A stretch of 64,000 bases of DNA from Streptomyces sp. MH60. Its GTDB lineage: Bacteria > Actinomycetota > Actinomycetes > Streptomycetales > Streptomycetaceae. Of the stretch, positions 46,592 through 57,161 are shown in pieces (position 1 is the stretch's first letter; each line of letters opens with the position of its first letter). The notes under the pieces were generated by a model that saw nothing but the letters and a program-made list of their open reading frames with translations, was not told the DNA's origin and ran no database searches. The position numbers and the translations under genes were made by a program. The stretch lies in the NCBI RefSeq assembly GCF_002939385.1, contig NZ_MULI01000005.1, positions 62,001 to 126,000 of the forward strand, in the 5' to 3' direction.

Positions 46592-48264
46592 CGGGACTCC
46601 TCCTCGGCGGCGGTGGGCGCAGGAGCGGTGAGGGCGGGTTGCGGGGACGGTTCGGTCAGCGCCTCCGGGAGGACGACGACGAACTCCGCGCCGCCGCCGT
46701 ACGCCTCCCCGACGGTCGCGCTGCCACCCTGCCGTTCGGCCAGGCGACGCACCAGCGACAGTCCGATGCCGCGCCCGCGGTGTGCCGGTGACTCCTTGGT
46801 GGACCAGCCCGCGGTGAACACCAGCTCCCGGTGGTCCGCCGGAATCCCGGGACCCGTGTCGCGCACCGTGAGCGTGGCGGCGCGCCCCTCGGCACGGAGT
46901 TCGACCTCCACGCGCGCGTGCGGTGTCCCCGCGGCGGCGTCGAGGGCGTTGTCGACCAGGTTGCCGACGATCGTCACGAGCCCCCGGGGATCGACCAGCA
47001 GGTCCGGCAGCCGCGTCCGGTCCGAGACCCACAGGGCGACTCCGCGTTCGGCCGCGACGGTGGCCTTGCCGACCAGCAGGGCGGCGAGAAGCGGGTCCTG
47101 GATCCGCTCCGTGATCTGTTCCGCGGTGACCCGGTGGTCGCCGACCACCTCGCCGACGAACTCCACGGCGTCGTCGTACATCTCCAGTTCGAGCAGGCCC
47201 AGCAGGGTGTGCATGCGGTTGGCGTGCTCGTGGTCCTGCGCGCGCAGCGCGTCGATCAGGCCGCGTGTGGAGTCCAGCTCCCGGCCGAGCTGCTCCAGCT
47301 CGGTGCGGTCGCGCAGCGTGGCGACGGCACCGCCGTCGTCGGTGGGCATCCGGTTGGCGACCAGGACCCGCTGGCCGCGCACGGTCAGCAGGTCGGTGCC
47401 GGTCACCCGGCCGGCCAGGACGTCGGCCGTGCGCCCCGCCCCGAGGGCCTCGTCGGGCAAGCGGCCGACGGCCTCGCCGCCGAGGCCCAGCAGGCGCTGC
47501 GCCTCGTCGTTGAGCAGACGCACCCGGCCGCCGCGGTCGAGCGCGACGACGCCCTCCCGGATGCCGTGCAGCATGGCCTCGCGCTCCGCCAGCAGCCCCG
47601 CGATGTCCGAGAAGGCGAGGTCCCGGGTCTGCCGCTGCACCCGGCGCGAGATGATCCAGGACGCCAGGGCGCCGACGGCCAGCGCGCCACCGGCGTACGC
47701 GAACAGGCCGGGGATGGCGTGGATCAGCCGCGCCCGGACGCTGTCGTACGCGATGCCCACCGAGACCGCCCCGACGATCTCGCCGTCGCCGTCGCGCAGC
47801 GGCACCTTCCCGCGGGCGGAGCGGCCCAGGGTGCCGTTGTCGATCTCCATGACCTCCCGGCCGGACAGGGCCTGGCCGGGGTCGGTGGAGACGACCTGGC
47901 CGATCCGCCGCGGGTCGGTGTGCGACCAGCGCACGCCCTCGCGGTCCATCACGACGACGTACTCCGCCTTGGTGGCCTCGCGGACCCGCTCCGCCTCCTG
48001 CTGCACCGGGCCGTTCGCCGTCGGCCGGGTGGTCCGCAGATCCCGTACGACCTGCGGCTGCTGCGCGGTGGTCTGCGCGATCGCCAGGGCCCGGCGCATC
48101 GCCTGGTCGTCCAGCTGGTCGCCGAGCGGCGCCAGGAACAGCCCGGTCGCGAGCACGGCGACGCCCGCGGCGATCGCCAGCTGCATCAGCAGCACCTGTG
48201 AGAACACCCGCCGCGGCAGGCCCAGGCGCAGTCGGCGTATGGGGGGAGTGGAGCTCATGGCCAT
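46588..48264 (-). CDS. CitA/DcuS-type sensor histidine kinase
   Basis: The protein has 558 residues from ATG 48264 (48258 also possible). A membrane segment near residue 22-45 and another near 185 enclose an extracytoplasmic PAS-like (PDC) domain of about 140 residues, with VVVMDREGVRWSHTDPRRIG, as in carboxylate sensors. A cytoplasmic PAS follows (GIREGVVALDRGGRVRLLND). The short dimerisation motif DHEHANRMHTLLGLLEL holds the phospho-His. The ATPase has VGNLVDNALDAA and GRGIGLSLVRRLAERQGG. It is translationally coupled to its regulator. Confidence 0.94.
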   Translation of the reverse strand: MAMSSTPPIRRLRLGLPRRVFSQVLLMQLAIAAGVAVLATGLFLAPLGDQLDDQAMRRALAIAQTTAQQPQVVRDLRTTRPTANGPVQQEAERVREATKAEYVVVMDREGVRWSHTDPRRIGQVVSTDPGQALSGREVMEIDNGTLGRSARGKVPLRDGDGEIVGAVSVGIAYDSVRARLIHAIPGLFAYAGGALAVGALASWIISRRVQRQTRDLAFSDIAGLLAEREAMLHGIREGVVALDRGGRVRLLNDEAQRLLGLGGEAVGRLPDEALGAGRTADVLAGRVTGTDLLTVRGQRVLVANRMPTDDGGAVATLRDRTELEQLGRELDSTRGLIDALRAQDHEHANRMHTLLGLLELEMYDDAVEFVGEVVGDHRVTAEQITERIQDPLLAALLVGKATVAAERGVALWVSDRTRLPDLLVDPRGLVTIVGNLVDNALDAAAGTPHARVEVELRAEGRAATLTVRDTGPGIPADHRELVFTAGWSTKESPAHRGRGIGLSLVRRLAERQGGSATVGEAYGGGAEFVVVLPEALTEPSPQPALTAPAPTAAEEESR

Positions 48265-48344
48265 GACGGTACGTGGGGCCGGTGGCCGGCCGTAGTGGGG
48301 TGTGGCGTGTATCTCCCGTGGGTGCGCGTACCTCCCGTGGGGTG

Positions 48345-49289
48345 TCAGCTCGCCAGTGCCGCCGTCACCGGCAGGGCGCGTACCGCGGTGACCTCCATCC
48401 GCGCCGGCGAGCCCAGCACCGACGCCCCGCAGCTCTCCGGCCGCGGTGGCGCCGACGCACCCTGTACGACGGTGACCCGCCAGTGCCGGCCGTCGCGGTG
48501 CGCCAGCGTCACCTCCCAGCGCGGTGCGGCGCCGTCCGTGCGTACGACGGTCAGGGCCTGGGCCGTGTCCTCGCCGACGGCCGACCGCAGGGCCAGTTCG
48601 GCCGCCTGGCCCGGCCGCTCCCACGCGGAGTTCCCGCGGCAGCCCTCGACGACGATCCGGTCCTCGCGCGCGCTGTGCAGGATCTCCTTGACGGCGTGGG
48701 CCTGGACCCGGCCGTAGACGTATCCGTGGGGCAGGACGAGCACGGTCGGTGAGAAGCGGTGACCGCCCAGGTGGGTGACCTCCCAGACGCCGTCGGCTCC
48801 GGAGGCGGCGAGTTCGGCCGCGAGGGGCCTGCCGAGCAGGGCGCAGCACCGGTCGCGCTTTCCGTTGGTGCAGACGAGGGCGAGCGGATCGCCCGCGTGG
48901 GGGCGGCCGTCCAGCACCGAGTCGAAGGTGTGGTGGTCGCCCCGGCCGAGTGCCGCGAAGTCGAGGCCGAGCAGCCGGCCGGGGTCCTTGATCGTGGTGC
49001 CGTGCAGCCACACGTTCCCCGGCACGGTGTGGGCCGCGTACACCGTGCGTTCGGTGGGCATGCCCCGGTCCGCGTGGCGGCCGGGGCGGCGTACGAGCGC
49101 GACGCGTACGCCGGTCCCCTTCACCGCTGCGTCGAGGGCGCGCCCCAGCGCGGTGTCCAGGTGGCTCGAGGTGAGCGCCTTGGCGCCCCACGGGCCGGGC
49201 TGTTCGAGCAGCAACCAGGTCCTCGCGACGGGTGCGGTGCCCGAAACGGGCTCGTCGAGGTCCCGGGAGACGGCTGAGCACGTACTCAC
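48345..49289 (-). CDS. Sucrase/ferredoxin-like (Apd1-type) Fe-S protein
   Basis: The 314-residue protein belongs to the sucraseferredoxin family, a thioredoxin-fold [2Fe-2S] group. CTNGKRDRCCALLGRPLA supplies Cys ligands and HLGGHRFSPT the HxxxH that provides His ligands in the related yeast Apd1. The N-terminal part (WLLLEQPGPWG) is also typical. Apd1-like proteins are thought to act in redox or iron handling. The GTG start at 49289 lies directly beside a good iron box, so expression should rise when iron is short. It stands downstream of a citrate synthase gene on the same strand. Confidence 0.88.
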   Translation of the reverse strand: MSTCSAVSRDLDEPVSGTAPVARTWLLLEQPGPWGAKALTSSHLDTALGRALDAAVKGTGVRVALVRRPGRHADRGMPTERTVYAAHTVPGNVWLHGTTIKDPGRLLGLDFAALGRGDHHTFDSVLDGRPHAGDPLALVCTNGKRDRCCALLGRPLAAELAASGADGVWEVTHLGGHRFSPTVLVLPHGYVYGRVQAHAVKEILHSAREDRIVVEGCRGNSAWERPGQAAELALRSAVGEDTAQALTVVRTDGAAPRWEVTLAHRDGRHWRVTVVQGASAPPRPESCGASVLGSPARMEVTAVRALPVTAALAS

Positions 49290-49308
49290 AGAGGTGAGCC
49301 TAACCTGA
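49290..49308 (-). promoter_or_regulatory. Iron box (DmdR/IdeR type)
   Basis: The + strand reads AGAGGTGAGCCTAACCTGA and matches 16 of 19 bases of the consensus TTAGGTGAGCCTAACCTAA. It directly abuts the GTG of the sucrase/ferredoxin-like gene, where a bound repressor would block transcription or the start of translation. Confidence 0.85.
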
Positions 49309-49343
49309 CTTGCTCCGTGACGACTTCCAGCCGCGCCTGAGCA

Positions 49344-50609
49344 CTACTCCGGCAGTGGTCGCGGCGGCTTCGGACCTGAGTACAGCCCACTCGGTCGCAT
49401 CCGCAGCGGGCGCTCCCCGTACTCCTCCAGCGCGTGCGCGATCCAGCCCGCCGTACGGGCCACCGCGAAGATCGTCTCGGCGGCGGTGGGGGCCATGCCG
49501 GAGGACACGGTGAGCACGGCGAGCGCCAGGTCGACGTTGGCGTGCAGCGGGGTGTGGCGGGCGGCGGTGGCCTGTACGTCACGGGCCGCCGCGAGTGCGG
49601 GCGCCGCCCGGGGGATGTCCTCCAGGAGCGCGAACAGGGCACGCGCGCGTGGGTCCTCGCCGGGGTAGAGCCGGTGGCCGAGCCCCGGGATGCGCCGGCC
49701 GGCCCGCAACTCCTCCGCGACCACCGGCGCCGCGCTGCCCAGATCGAGTACTTCCAGCAGCATCCGGTGCGCGAGTCCTCCGGCGGCGCCGTGCAGCGGT
49801 CCCTCGATCACGCCGAGTCCGGCGGACACGGCCGCGTAGGCGTGCGCCCGTGCCGACGCGGCGACGCGCACGGCGAGCGTGGAGGCCGCCAGGTCGTGGT
49901 CGACGAGGAGGCAGAGTGCCGTGTCGAGGGCGCGCAGGGTCGGTTCGTCGGCGTCCTGCCCGCTGAGCCGGGTCCACAGCCGACGGGCGATCGGGTCCTG
50001 GTCGTCTCCGTCGCGCAGTACGGGTGGCAGCGCGGCGACGAGGGTGGGGATGAGGGCGCGCGCCGTGCCCAGGACCGCGTCCTCGGTCAGGTCGAAGCGG
50101 AGCGGGTCCGTGACCGCCGCGGCGATCGCCGCGACGCGGAGCCGGTCGGCGGGGCCGGCGTGCTCGGGCAGGGCGTCGACGGCACGGCGGGCCACGGCCA
50201 CGGAGGACTCGGGGACCGGAAAGGCGGCGCCGGGACGCGGTTGCCCGGTCCAGAGCCACTCGGCCACCTCCTCGTAGGTGTGGCGGGCGGCGAGTTCGAC
50301 CGCGTCGACGCCCCGGTAGTAGAACCGGTCGCTCTCGATGAGCGTGAGGCGGGTGCGCACCGTCAGCTCCTGCCCGGCGGCCGAGGCCGCGCTCGTGCCG
50401 CCGTCGCGCCGGTTGCGCCGGGCGAGGGCCCGCACCTCGTCGGCGTCGAAGGTGCTGCCCCGGGAGCCGGGCGCGCGGCGGCTGCCGAGCTGGCCGCGGC
50501 TGACGTACGCGTAGACGGTCTCGGGCTTCACCCCGAGCAGGTCGGCCGCCTCCCTGGTGGTCAGGCGCCGCTCGCTGCCGGCGGTGTGGTCGGGCTCTTG
50601 ATCGCGCAT
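49344..50609 (-). CDS. Citrate synthase family protein with N-terminal HTH domain
   Basis: The 421-residue protein has residues 14-60 as an excisionase/MerR-like HTH (RLTTREAADLLGVKPETVYA, then YVSRGQLGS). After a linker comes a citrate-synthase fold with RFYYRGVDAVELA, the catalytic His in IEGPLHGAAGG, the second His in GLGHRLYPGEDPRARA, and Asp in HANVDLALAVL. All three catalytic residues seem present. The fusion could make a DNA-binding enzyme that couples carbon flux to transcription. It is divergent from a second citrate synthase gene, with palindromes between. Confidence 0.88.
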   Translation of the reverse strand: MRDQEPDHTAGSERRLTTREAADLLGVKPETVYAYVSRGQLGSRRAPGSRGSTFDADEVRALARRNRRDGGTSAASAAGQELTVRTRLTLIESDRFYYRGVDAVELAARHTYEEVAEWLWTGQPRPGAAFPVPESSVAVARRAVDALPEHAGPADRLRVAAIAAAVTDPLRFDLTEDAVLGTARALIPTLVAALPPVLRDGDDQDPIARRLWTRLSGQDADEPTLRALDTALCLLVDHDLAASTLAVRVAASARAHAYAAVSAGLGVIEGPLHGAAGGLAHRMLLEVLDLGSAAPVVAEELRAGRRIPGLGHRLYPGEDPRARALFALLEDIPRAAPALAAARDVQATAARHTPLHANVDLALAVLTVSSGMAPTAAETIFAVARTAGWIAHALEEYGERPLRMRPSGLYSGPKPPRPLPE

Positions 50610-50663
50610 GAGGTCACCGTATCGATCGGAGGCGGTTCGTGTTGAGTCCTCGGACGGCTATGT

Positions 50664-50698
50664 ATTGACTCAGTCAATATTGACAGACTTACAGTCAA
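50664..50698. promoter_or_regulatory. Palindromes between the divergent citrate synthase genes
   Basis: ATTGACTcAGTCAAT (50664-50678) is a perfect palindrome. TTGAC (50680-50684) and GTCAA (50694-50698) form a second repeat. The TTGACT and TTGACA elements could also be -35 boxes, so an operator overlapping promoters is likely. The low GC of this stretch is striking. Confidence 0.65.
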
Positions 50699-50733
50699 GT
50701 ATGGACAGTGGAGTCACGTTCGAGGAGGTAATC

Positions 50734-51906
50734 ATGTCTGTCAACAGAACCGCAGCGGCCGCAACGCTTGTCGAGGTGCCGCGCGGGCTCGCCGGTGTCG
50801 TGGTGGCCGACACCGAGGTCGGTGATGTGCGAGGGCTGGAGGGCTTCTACCACTACCGCCAGTACTCGGCCGTCGAACTCGCGCAGAATCGCGGCTTCGA
50901 GGACGTCTGGCATCTCCTGGTCCACGGGGAACTCCCCGACGCACGGCGCGGGGCCGCCTTCGCCGCCGAGACCGCGGCGCTGCGGCGACTCCCCGACGCG
51001 GTGCGCGCCGCCCTGCCCGCCATCGCCGAGGCCGGTGGACGCTCCGGCCCGCTCGCGGGGATGCGCACGGGCCTGTCCCTGCTGGGCGCGGCCCTGGGCT
51101 TCGGGCCGGTGTACGACCTCTCGGACGGCCGGCGCCGTCAGGACACCCTGGTGGCCGCCGCGGCCGTACCGACGCTGCTGACCGCGCTGCACCGGCTGGG
51201 GCGGGGGCTGGAGCCGGTGGAGCCCCGCGAGGACCTGTCGTACGCCGCGAACTACCTCTACATGTTGACCGGCGAGGAGCCGGACCGGGCCCGTACACGG
51301 GCGATCGAGCAGTACCTGATCTCCACCATCGACCACGGGTTCAACGCGTCGACCTTCACCGCGCGGGTCATCGCGTCGACGGGTGCGGATGTCGCGGCCT
51401 GCCTGACCGGTGCGGTGTCGGCGCTGTCCGGCCCGCTGCACGGCGGCGCGCCCAGCCGGGCGCTGGACACCCTGGACGCGATCGGCACCCCCGACCGCAT
51501 CGACGCGTGGATCCGCGAACGGGTGCTCGCCGGTGACCGCATCATGGGCTTCGGCCACGCGGTCTACCGCACGGAGGACCCGCGCTCACGGATGCTGCGC
51601 GAGGTGGCGCAGCGGTTCGGCGGCCCGCGCGTGGAGTTCGCGGTCGAGGTGGAGCGGCAGGTCGAGGCGATCCTCGCGGAGCTGAAGCCGGGGCGCGAAC
51701 TGCACACCAACGTCGAGTTCTACGCGGGCGTGGTCATGGAACTGTGCGGCCTGCCCCGCGAGATGTTCACGCCCACGTTCGCGGCGGCGCGGGTGGTGGG
51801 CTGGAGCGCGAACATCCTGGAACAGGCGCGCGACTCGAAGATCATCCGGCCGGCGGCCCGGTACGTGGGGCCGGGGGCCCCGGTGGGCGTGCCGGCGGTG
51901 GCCTGA
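50734..51906 (+). CDS. Citrate (or 2-methylcitrate) synthase family enzyme
   Basis: The 390-residue protein condenses acetyl-CoA (or propionyl-CoA) with oxaloacetate if it follows the family. His236 (SGPLHGGAP) and His275 (MGFGHAVYRTEDPR) are in place. The third catalytic position is Glu328 (NVEFYAG) in place of the usual Asp. ATG 50734 is preceded by GAGGAGG. The upstream extension back to 50608 crosses the palindromes and is not used. The enzyme and the HTH-bearing paralogue next door may form a regulated pair. Confidence 0.92.
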   Translation: MSVNRTAAAATLVEVPRGLAGVVVADTEVGDVRGLEGFYHYRQYSAVELAQNRGFEDVWHLLVHGELPDARRGAAFAAETAALRRLPDAVRAALPAIAEAGGRSGPLAGMRTGLSLLGAALGFGPVYDLSDGRRRQDTLVAAAAVPTLLTALHRLGRGLEPVEPREDLSYAANYLYMLTGEEPDRARTRAIEQYLISTIDHGFNASTFTARVIASTGADVAACLTGAVSALSGPLHGGAPSRALDTLDAIGTPDRIDAWIRERVLAGDRIMGFGHAVYRTEDPRSRMLREVAQRFGGPRVEFAVEVERQVEAILAELKPGRELHTNVEFYAGVVMELCGLPREMFTPTFAAARVVGWSANILEQARDSKIIRPAARYVGPGAPVGVPAVA

Positions 51907-52046
51907 GAAGCACGAGCGGCCTGGTGCCGTTCGGGCGCCAGGCCTGGTCGGGGGAGCGTCGAGCAAGGACGGGGTGCCGGATTGCTCGCCGGTGGTGGGT
52001 CCGTGCGCGCCGTCGTCGGTGGGTACGGCCGGAGACACGGTTGACG

Positions 52047-52283
52047 TCAGGCGTCGGGGATGTCCGCCTTGGCCCGGATGAGGGTCTCCCGGCTGACGAC
52101 CACGATGCGTTCGTAGTCGGCGCGGGAAGCATCGGCGGGGAGTTCGCGCTCCAGGGTCTCGGTGGCCTCGGTGCCGATGACGGCGAAGTTGCCGTCACTC
52201 AGCTCGAAGAGGTCCGGACAGCTGGCTCCCGAGGTACTGCCGCGCGAGCTTGGAGGCACACCGATGCGGCGCACGATTTTCAA
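52047..52283 (-). CDS. Small conserved Streptomyces-type hypothetical protein
   Basis: The 78-residue frame begins at TTG 52283, giving KIVRRIGVPPSSRGSTSG. AAGGA lies 11 bases upstream; the true start may differ. SCPDLFELSDGNFAVIGTEA and YERIVVVSRETLIRA form a short beta-rich protein. I recall similar proteins beside small regulatory genes in Streptomyces, but no function. It follows the DUF6082 gene on the same strand by about 120 bases. Confidence 0.65.
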   Translation of the reverse strand: MKIVRRIGVPPSSRGSTSGASCPDLFELSDGNFAVIGTEATETLERELPADASRADYERIVVVSRETLIRAKADIPDA

Positions 52284-52401
52284 GGGGGTACCGGTCCTTC
52301 TGGATTGGCCATTGTGCTGGGAGCACGTTACTGGGATCCGCGGGCCCGGTGTGCCCCACAGGGCGAAGACACTCCCGGGAAGCGTGAGCTGTCCGGGAGC
52401 C

Positions 52402-52932
52402 TCAGTCGGACGGCGGGGTGCCCACCACCCACCACTCGTCCGTGTCGGCTTCGTCCAGGTCCTTGAGGAGTCCGTCCACCATGGTGCCGACACGTGACTC
52501 GACGGACGTGACCTTGAACGACGCCCGTTGATCCCTCGATGCCTCCCAGTACTCCCGCATCAGGGGGGTCTGGAAGAGTTCGCGCAGGTGCCCGAACAAC
52601 TCCTCCTGGTCCAGGATCCCCGCTTGGTGGAGGTGGTAGAGGTTGACGTACCAGGCGTTGGCGTAGAAGAACTGACGTCGTTTCTGCGCCGGGATGCTCT
52701 TGTCGTAGGTGTCGATGACCTCCGCCAGTGAAGGGTCGTCGAGCGCCCTGTTCAGCAACTCCCAGTGCATGCGCTGCTGGTGCCGCAGTGCCTCGCGCCG
52801 GAGCGCCAGTTCCTCCAGCCGCAGCTGACGTTCGTGCAGCCGGGTCCTGTCCAGCCGCCGCTGCCGCGCGGCCAGCAGCATGCCGGCCGCGACGGCGCCG
52901 AACCTCCCCGTGATGTTCCTCCGTGTGACCAT
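52402..52932 (-). CDS. DUF6082-like protein
   Basis: The 176-residue protein starts at ATG 52932 with one weak hydrophobic stretch (GRFGAVAAGMLLAA) and then a highly charged helix rich in Arg, Glu and Leu (RLHERQLRLEELALRREALR). RRQFFYANAWYVNLYHLHQ and MREYWEASRDQRASF match my memory of DUF6082, an actinomycete-specific family of unknown function often found near HTH regulators. No such regulator is next to it here. Confidence 0.72.
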   Translation of the reverse strand: MVTRRNITGRFGAVAAGMLLAARQRRLDRTRLHERQLRLEELALRREALRHQQRMHWELLNRALDDPSLAEVIDTYDKSIPAQKRRQFFYANAWYVNLYHLHQAGILDQEELFGHLRELFQTPLMREYWEASRDQRASFKVTSVESRVGTMVDGLLKDLDEADTDEWWVVGTPPSD

Positions 52933-53219
52933 GTCAACCCCCGAATCAGGCGGCCGCCCGCCGGTCGTCGAGTGCGGGTCGGCTGACGGGGACCGGCGAG
53001 CGATGGGCGGCGCTTGCCGCCTCCAGAGTGCCGAGCGGCGCTGATCGACGGGGAGGCGGAGAGGAGGCGCACGGAGGGAAGCGAGGGTCGCACAGTCCGG
53101 CGCCTTGGAAAACGTCTGCCCCGCGCACGCTGCTAACAATCGTTCACTCCGTGCCGACCGCGGCGGACCGTATCCTGAGCAGGCAATTCCGCACGCGTGG
53201 GGGAGAGAGAGGTCGCACG

Positions 53220-54371
53220 GTGGGGCAGCGCCCGACTCCGCAGCAGATCCCGGTCGTCGTACTCGCCGGGTTCCTCGGCTCCGGGAAGACCACCCTGCTC
53301 AACCACCTCCTGCACCGCAGCGGAGGCAGCCGTATCGGCGCCGTCGTCAACGACTTCGGATCGATCGAGATCGACGCGATGGCCGTCGCGGGCGCCCTCG
53401 GCGACTCCACCGTGTCCCTCGGCAACGGCTGCCTGTGCTGTGCCGTCGACGCGAGTGAACTCGACGGGTACCTGGAGCGGCTCGCGCGCCCCGAGGCCGG
53501 CATCGACGTGATCGTCATCGAGGCCAGCGGCCTGGCCGAACCGCAGGAACTGGTGCGCATGCTGCTCGCCAGCGAGCAACCGGAGGTCGTGTACGGCGGG
53601 CTCGTCGAGGTCGTCGACGCCGCCGAGTTCGACGACACCCGCGCCAGGCACCCCGAGGTCGACCGGCACCTGGCCCTCGCCGACCTGGTCGTGGTCAACA
53701 AGACCGACCGTGCTCCGGACGCCGAGCGCGTGCTCGCCCTCGTGCACTCGCTCGCCGACGGCGCCGCCGTCGTGCCCGCGACCTACGGCCGCATCGACCC
53801 CGAGTTCCTCTACGACTGCCGGCCCGCCGAGGATCGGGTGGGGCAGCTGTCCTTCGACGACCTGCACGAGCACTCCGGGGGCGGCGCACACCCCGGACAC
53901 CTGCACGCCGCCTACGACACGCTGTCGTTCGTCTCCGACGTCCCGCTCGACCCGCGCCGGCTCATGCGCTTCCTCGACAGCCGGCCCGAGGGCCTCTACC
54001 GGATCAAGGGGTACGTCGACTTCGGACCGTACGACTCGCGGAACCGGTACGCCGTCCACGCCGTCGGGCGCTTCCTGCGCTTCTATCCGGAGCCCTGGAC
54101 GTCCGTCGAGGCCGACACCGCCGGCGCCCGCCGTACCCAGCTCGTCCTCATCGGCTCCGGCATCGACGCGGCGGCCCTCGGCGAGGAACTCGAGGCGTGC
54201 CGCCGGGACGCCGACGCCCCGCCCGCCGACGAGCACGGCATGTGGGGCGTCCTTCGCTACGTACCCGACGGCGAGGACCCCGACGGCGTGGACCCCGACG
54301 GAGAGGATCCCGACGGCGAGGACCCCGAGGGTGAAGACCCCGACGGCGAGGAGCCGCCGGACACCCCCTAG
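53220..54371 (+). CDS. CobW/COG0523-family metal-chaperone GTPase
   Basis: The protein has 383 residues and belongs to the G3E GTPases that deliver zinc, cobalt or iron. Walker A is GFLGSGKTTLLNH at residue 17, the metal-binding GCLCCAVD is near 78, EASGLAEP near 105, and VVNKTDRAPD near 160. The CobW C-terminal domain follows from about 240. The last 35 residues are an acidic repeat (PDGEDPDG and variants). GTG 53220 follows GGGAGAGAGAGG. No Zur-type box is visible, so the metal is unassigned. It ends six bases from convergent parC. Confidence 0.92.
   Translation: MGQRPTPQQIPVVVLAGFLGSGKTTLLNHLLHRSGGSRIGAVVNDFGSIEIDAMAVAGALGDSTVSLGNGCLCCAVDASELDGYLERLARPEAGIDVIVIEASGLAEPQELVRMLLASEQPEVVYGGLVEVVDAAEFDDTRARHPEVDRHLALADLVVVNKTDRAPDAERVLALVHSLADGAAVVPATYGRIDPEFLYDCRPAEDRVGQLSFDDLHEHSGGGAHPGHLHAAYDTLSFVSDVPLDPRRLMRFLDSRPEGLYRIKGYVDFGPYDSRNRYAVHAVGRFLRFYPEPWTSVEADTAGARRTQLVLIGSGIDAAALGEELEACRRDADAPPADEHGMWGVLRYVPDGEDPDGVDPDGEDPDGEDPEGEDPDGEEPPDTP
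54269..54357 (+). repeat. Acidic PDGED repeat at the CobW C-terminus
   Basis: Units of 15 bases of the GACCCCGACGGCGAG type repeat about six times and encode DPDGE/DPDGV. The tail could bind metal ions, or it may be a simple slippage product. Confidence 0.75.
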
Positions 54372-54377
54372 GTCTCC

Positions 54378-56834
<2,457 letters not shown>

Positions 56835-57161
56835 CGCTGCCGGCTCCTTGCTGAAGCGTGAACGGTGATCTGACGCGGTCCATTGTGGACTGCGGCACTG
56901 ACAGCGACCGACCAGGACCCGTCACGGGCTGCCCGGCCCGGCGCTGCCCGCAGGGTACGCCCTCGTCCCGGGGCGCCGTCCGCGCCGCCGTCCCGCCGAC
57001 CGCGTTCTCGCTCTCGGCGTACGAGGTCCGGGAACTCCACCGGTGGCCCGCACGCTTGCATACAGTGGCAGGATCGGCGGAATTCCGCAGTTCCGCCCAC
57101 TGATTCCACCAGGTGGTTCACCCAGTGACGCCACCAGGATCTCGCGATCGAAGGGACGTAC
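56835..57161. promoter_or_regulatory. Divergent region between parC and the M16 peptidase operon
   Basis: These 327 bases hold no gene I can support. TTGCATACAGTGG near 57055 looks like promoter sequence, and GCGGAATTCCGC (57077-57088) is a perfect 12-base palindrome. CCACCAGGTGG follows at about 57107. These may be operator sites for the peptidase operon. Confidence 0.4.

Noticed and set aside
45605..48295. Open frame of about 900 codons on the plus strand opposite the CitA/DcuS-type pair
   Set aside because: Ser/Arg/Pro-rich antisense product; the opposite strand encodes two clear signalling proteins.
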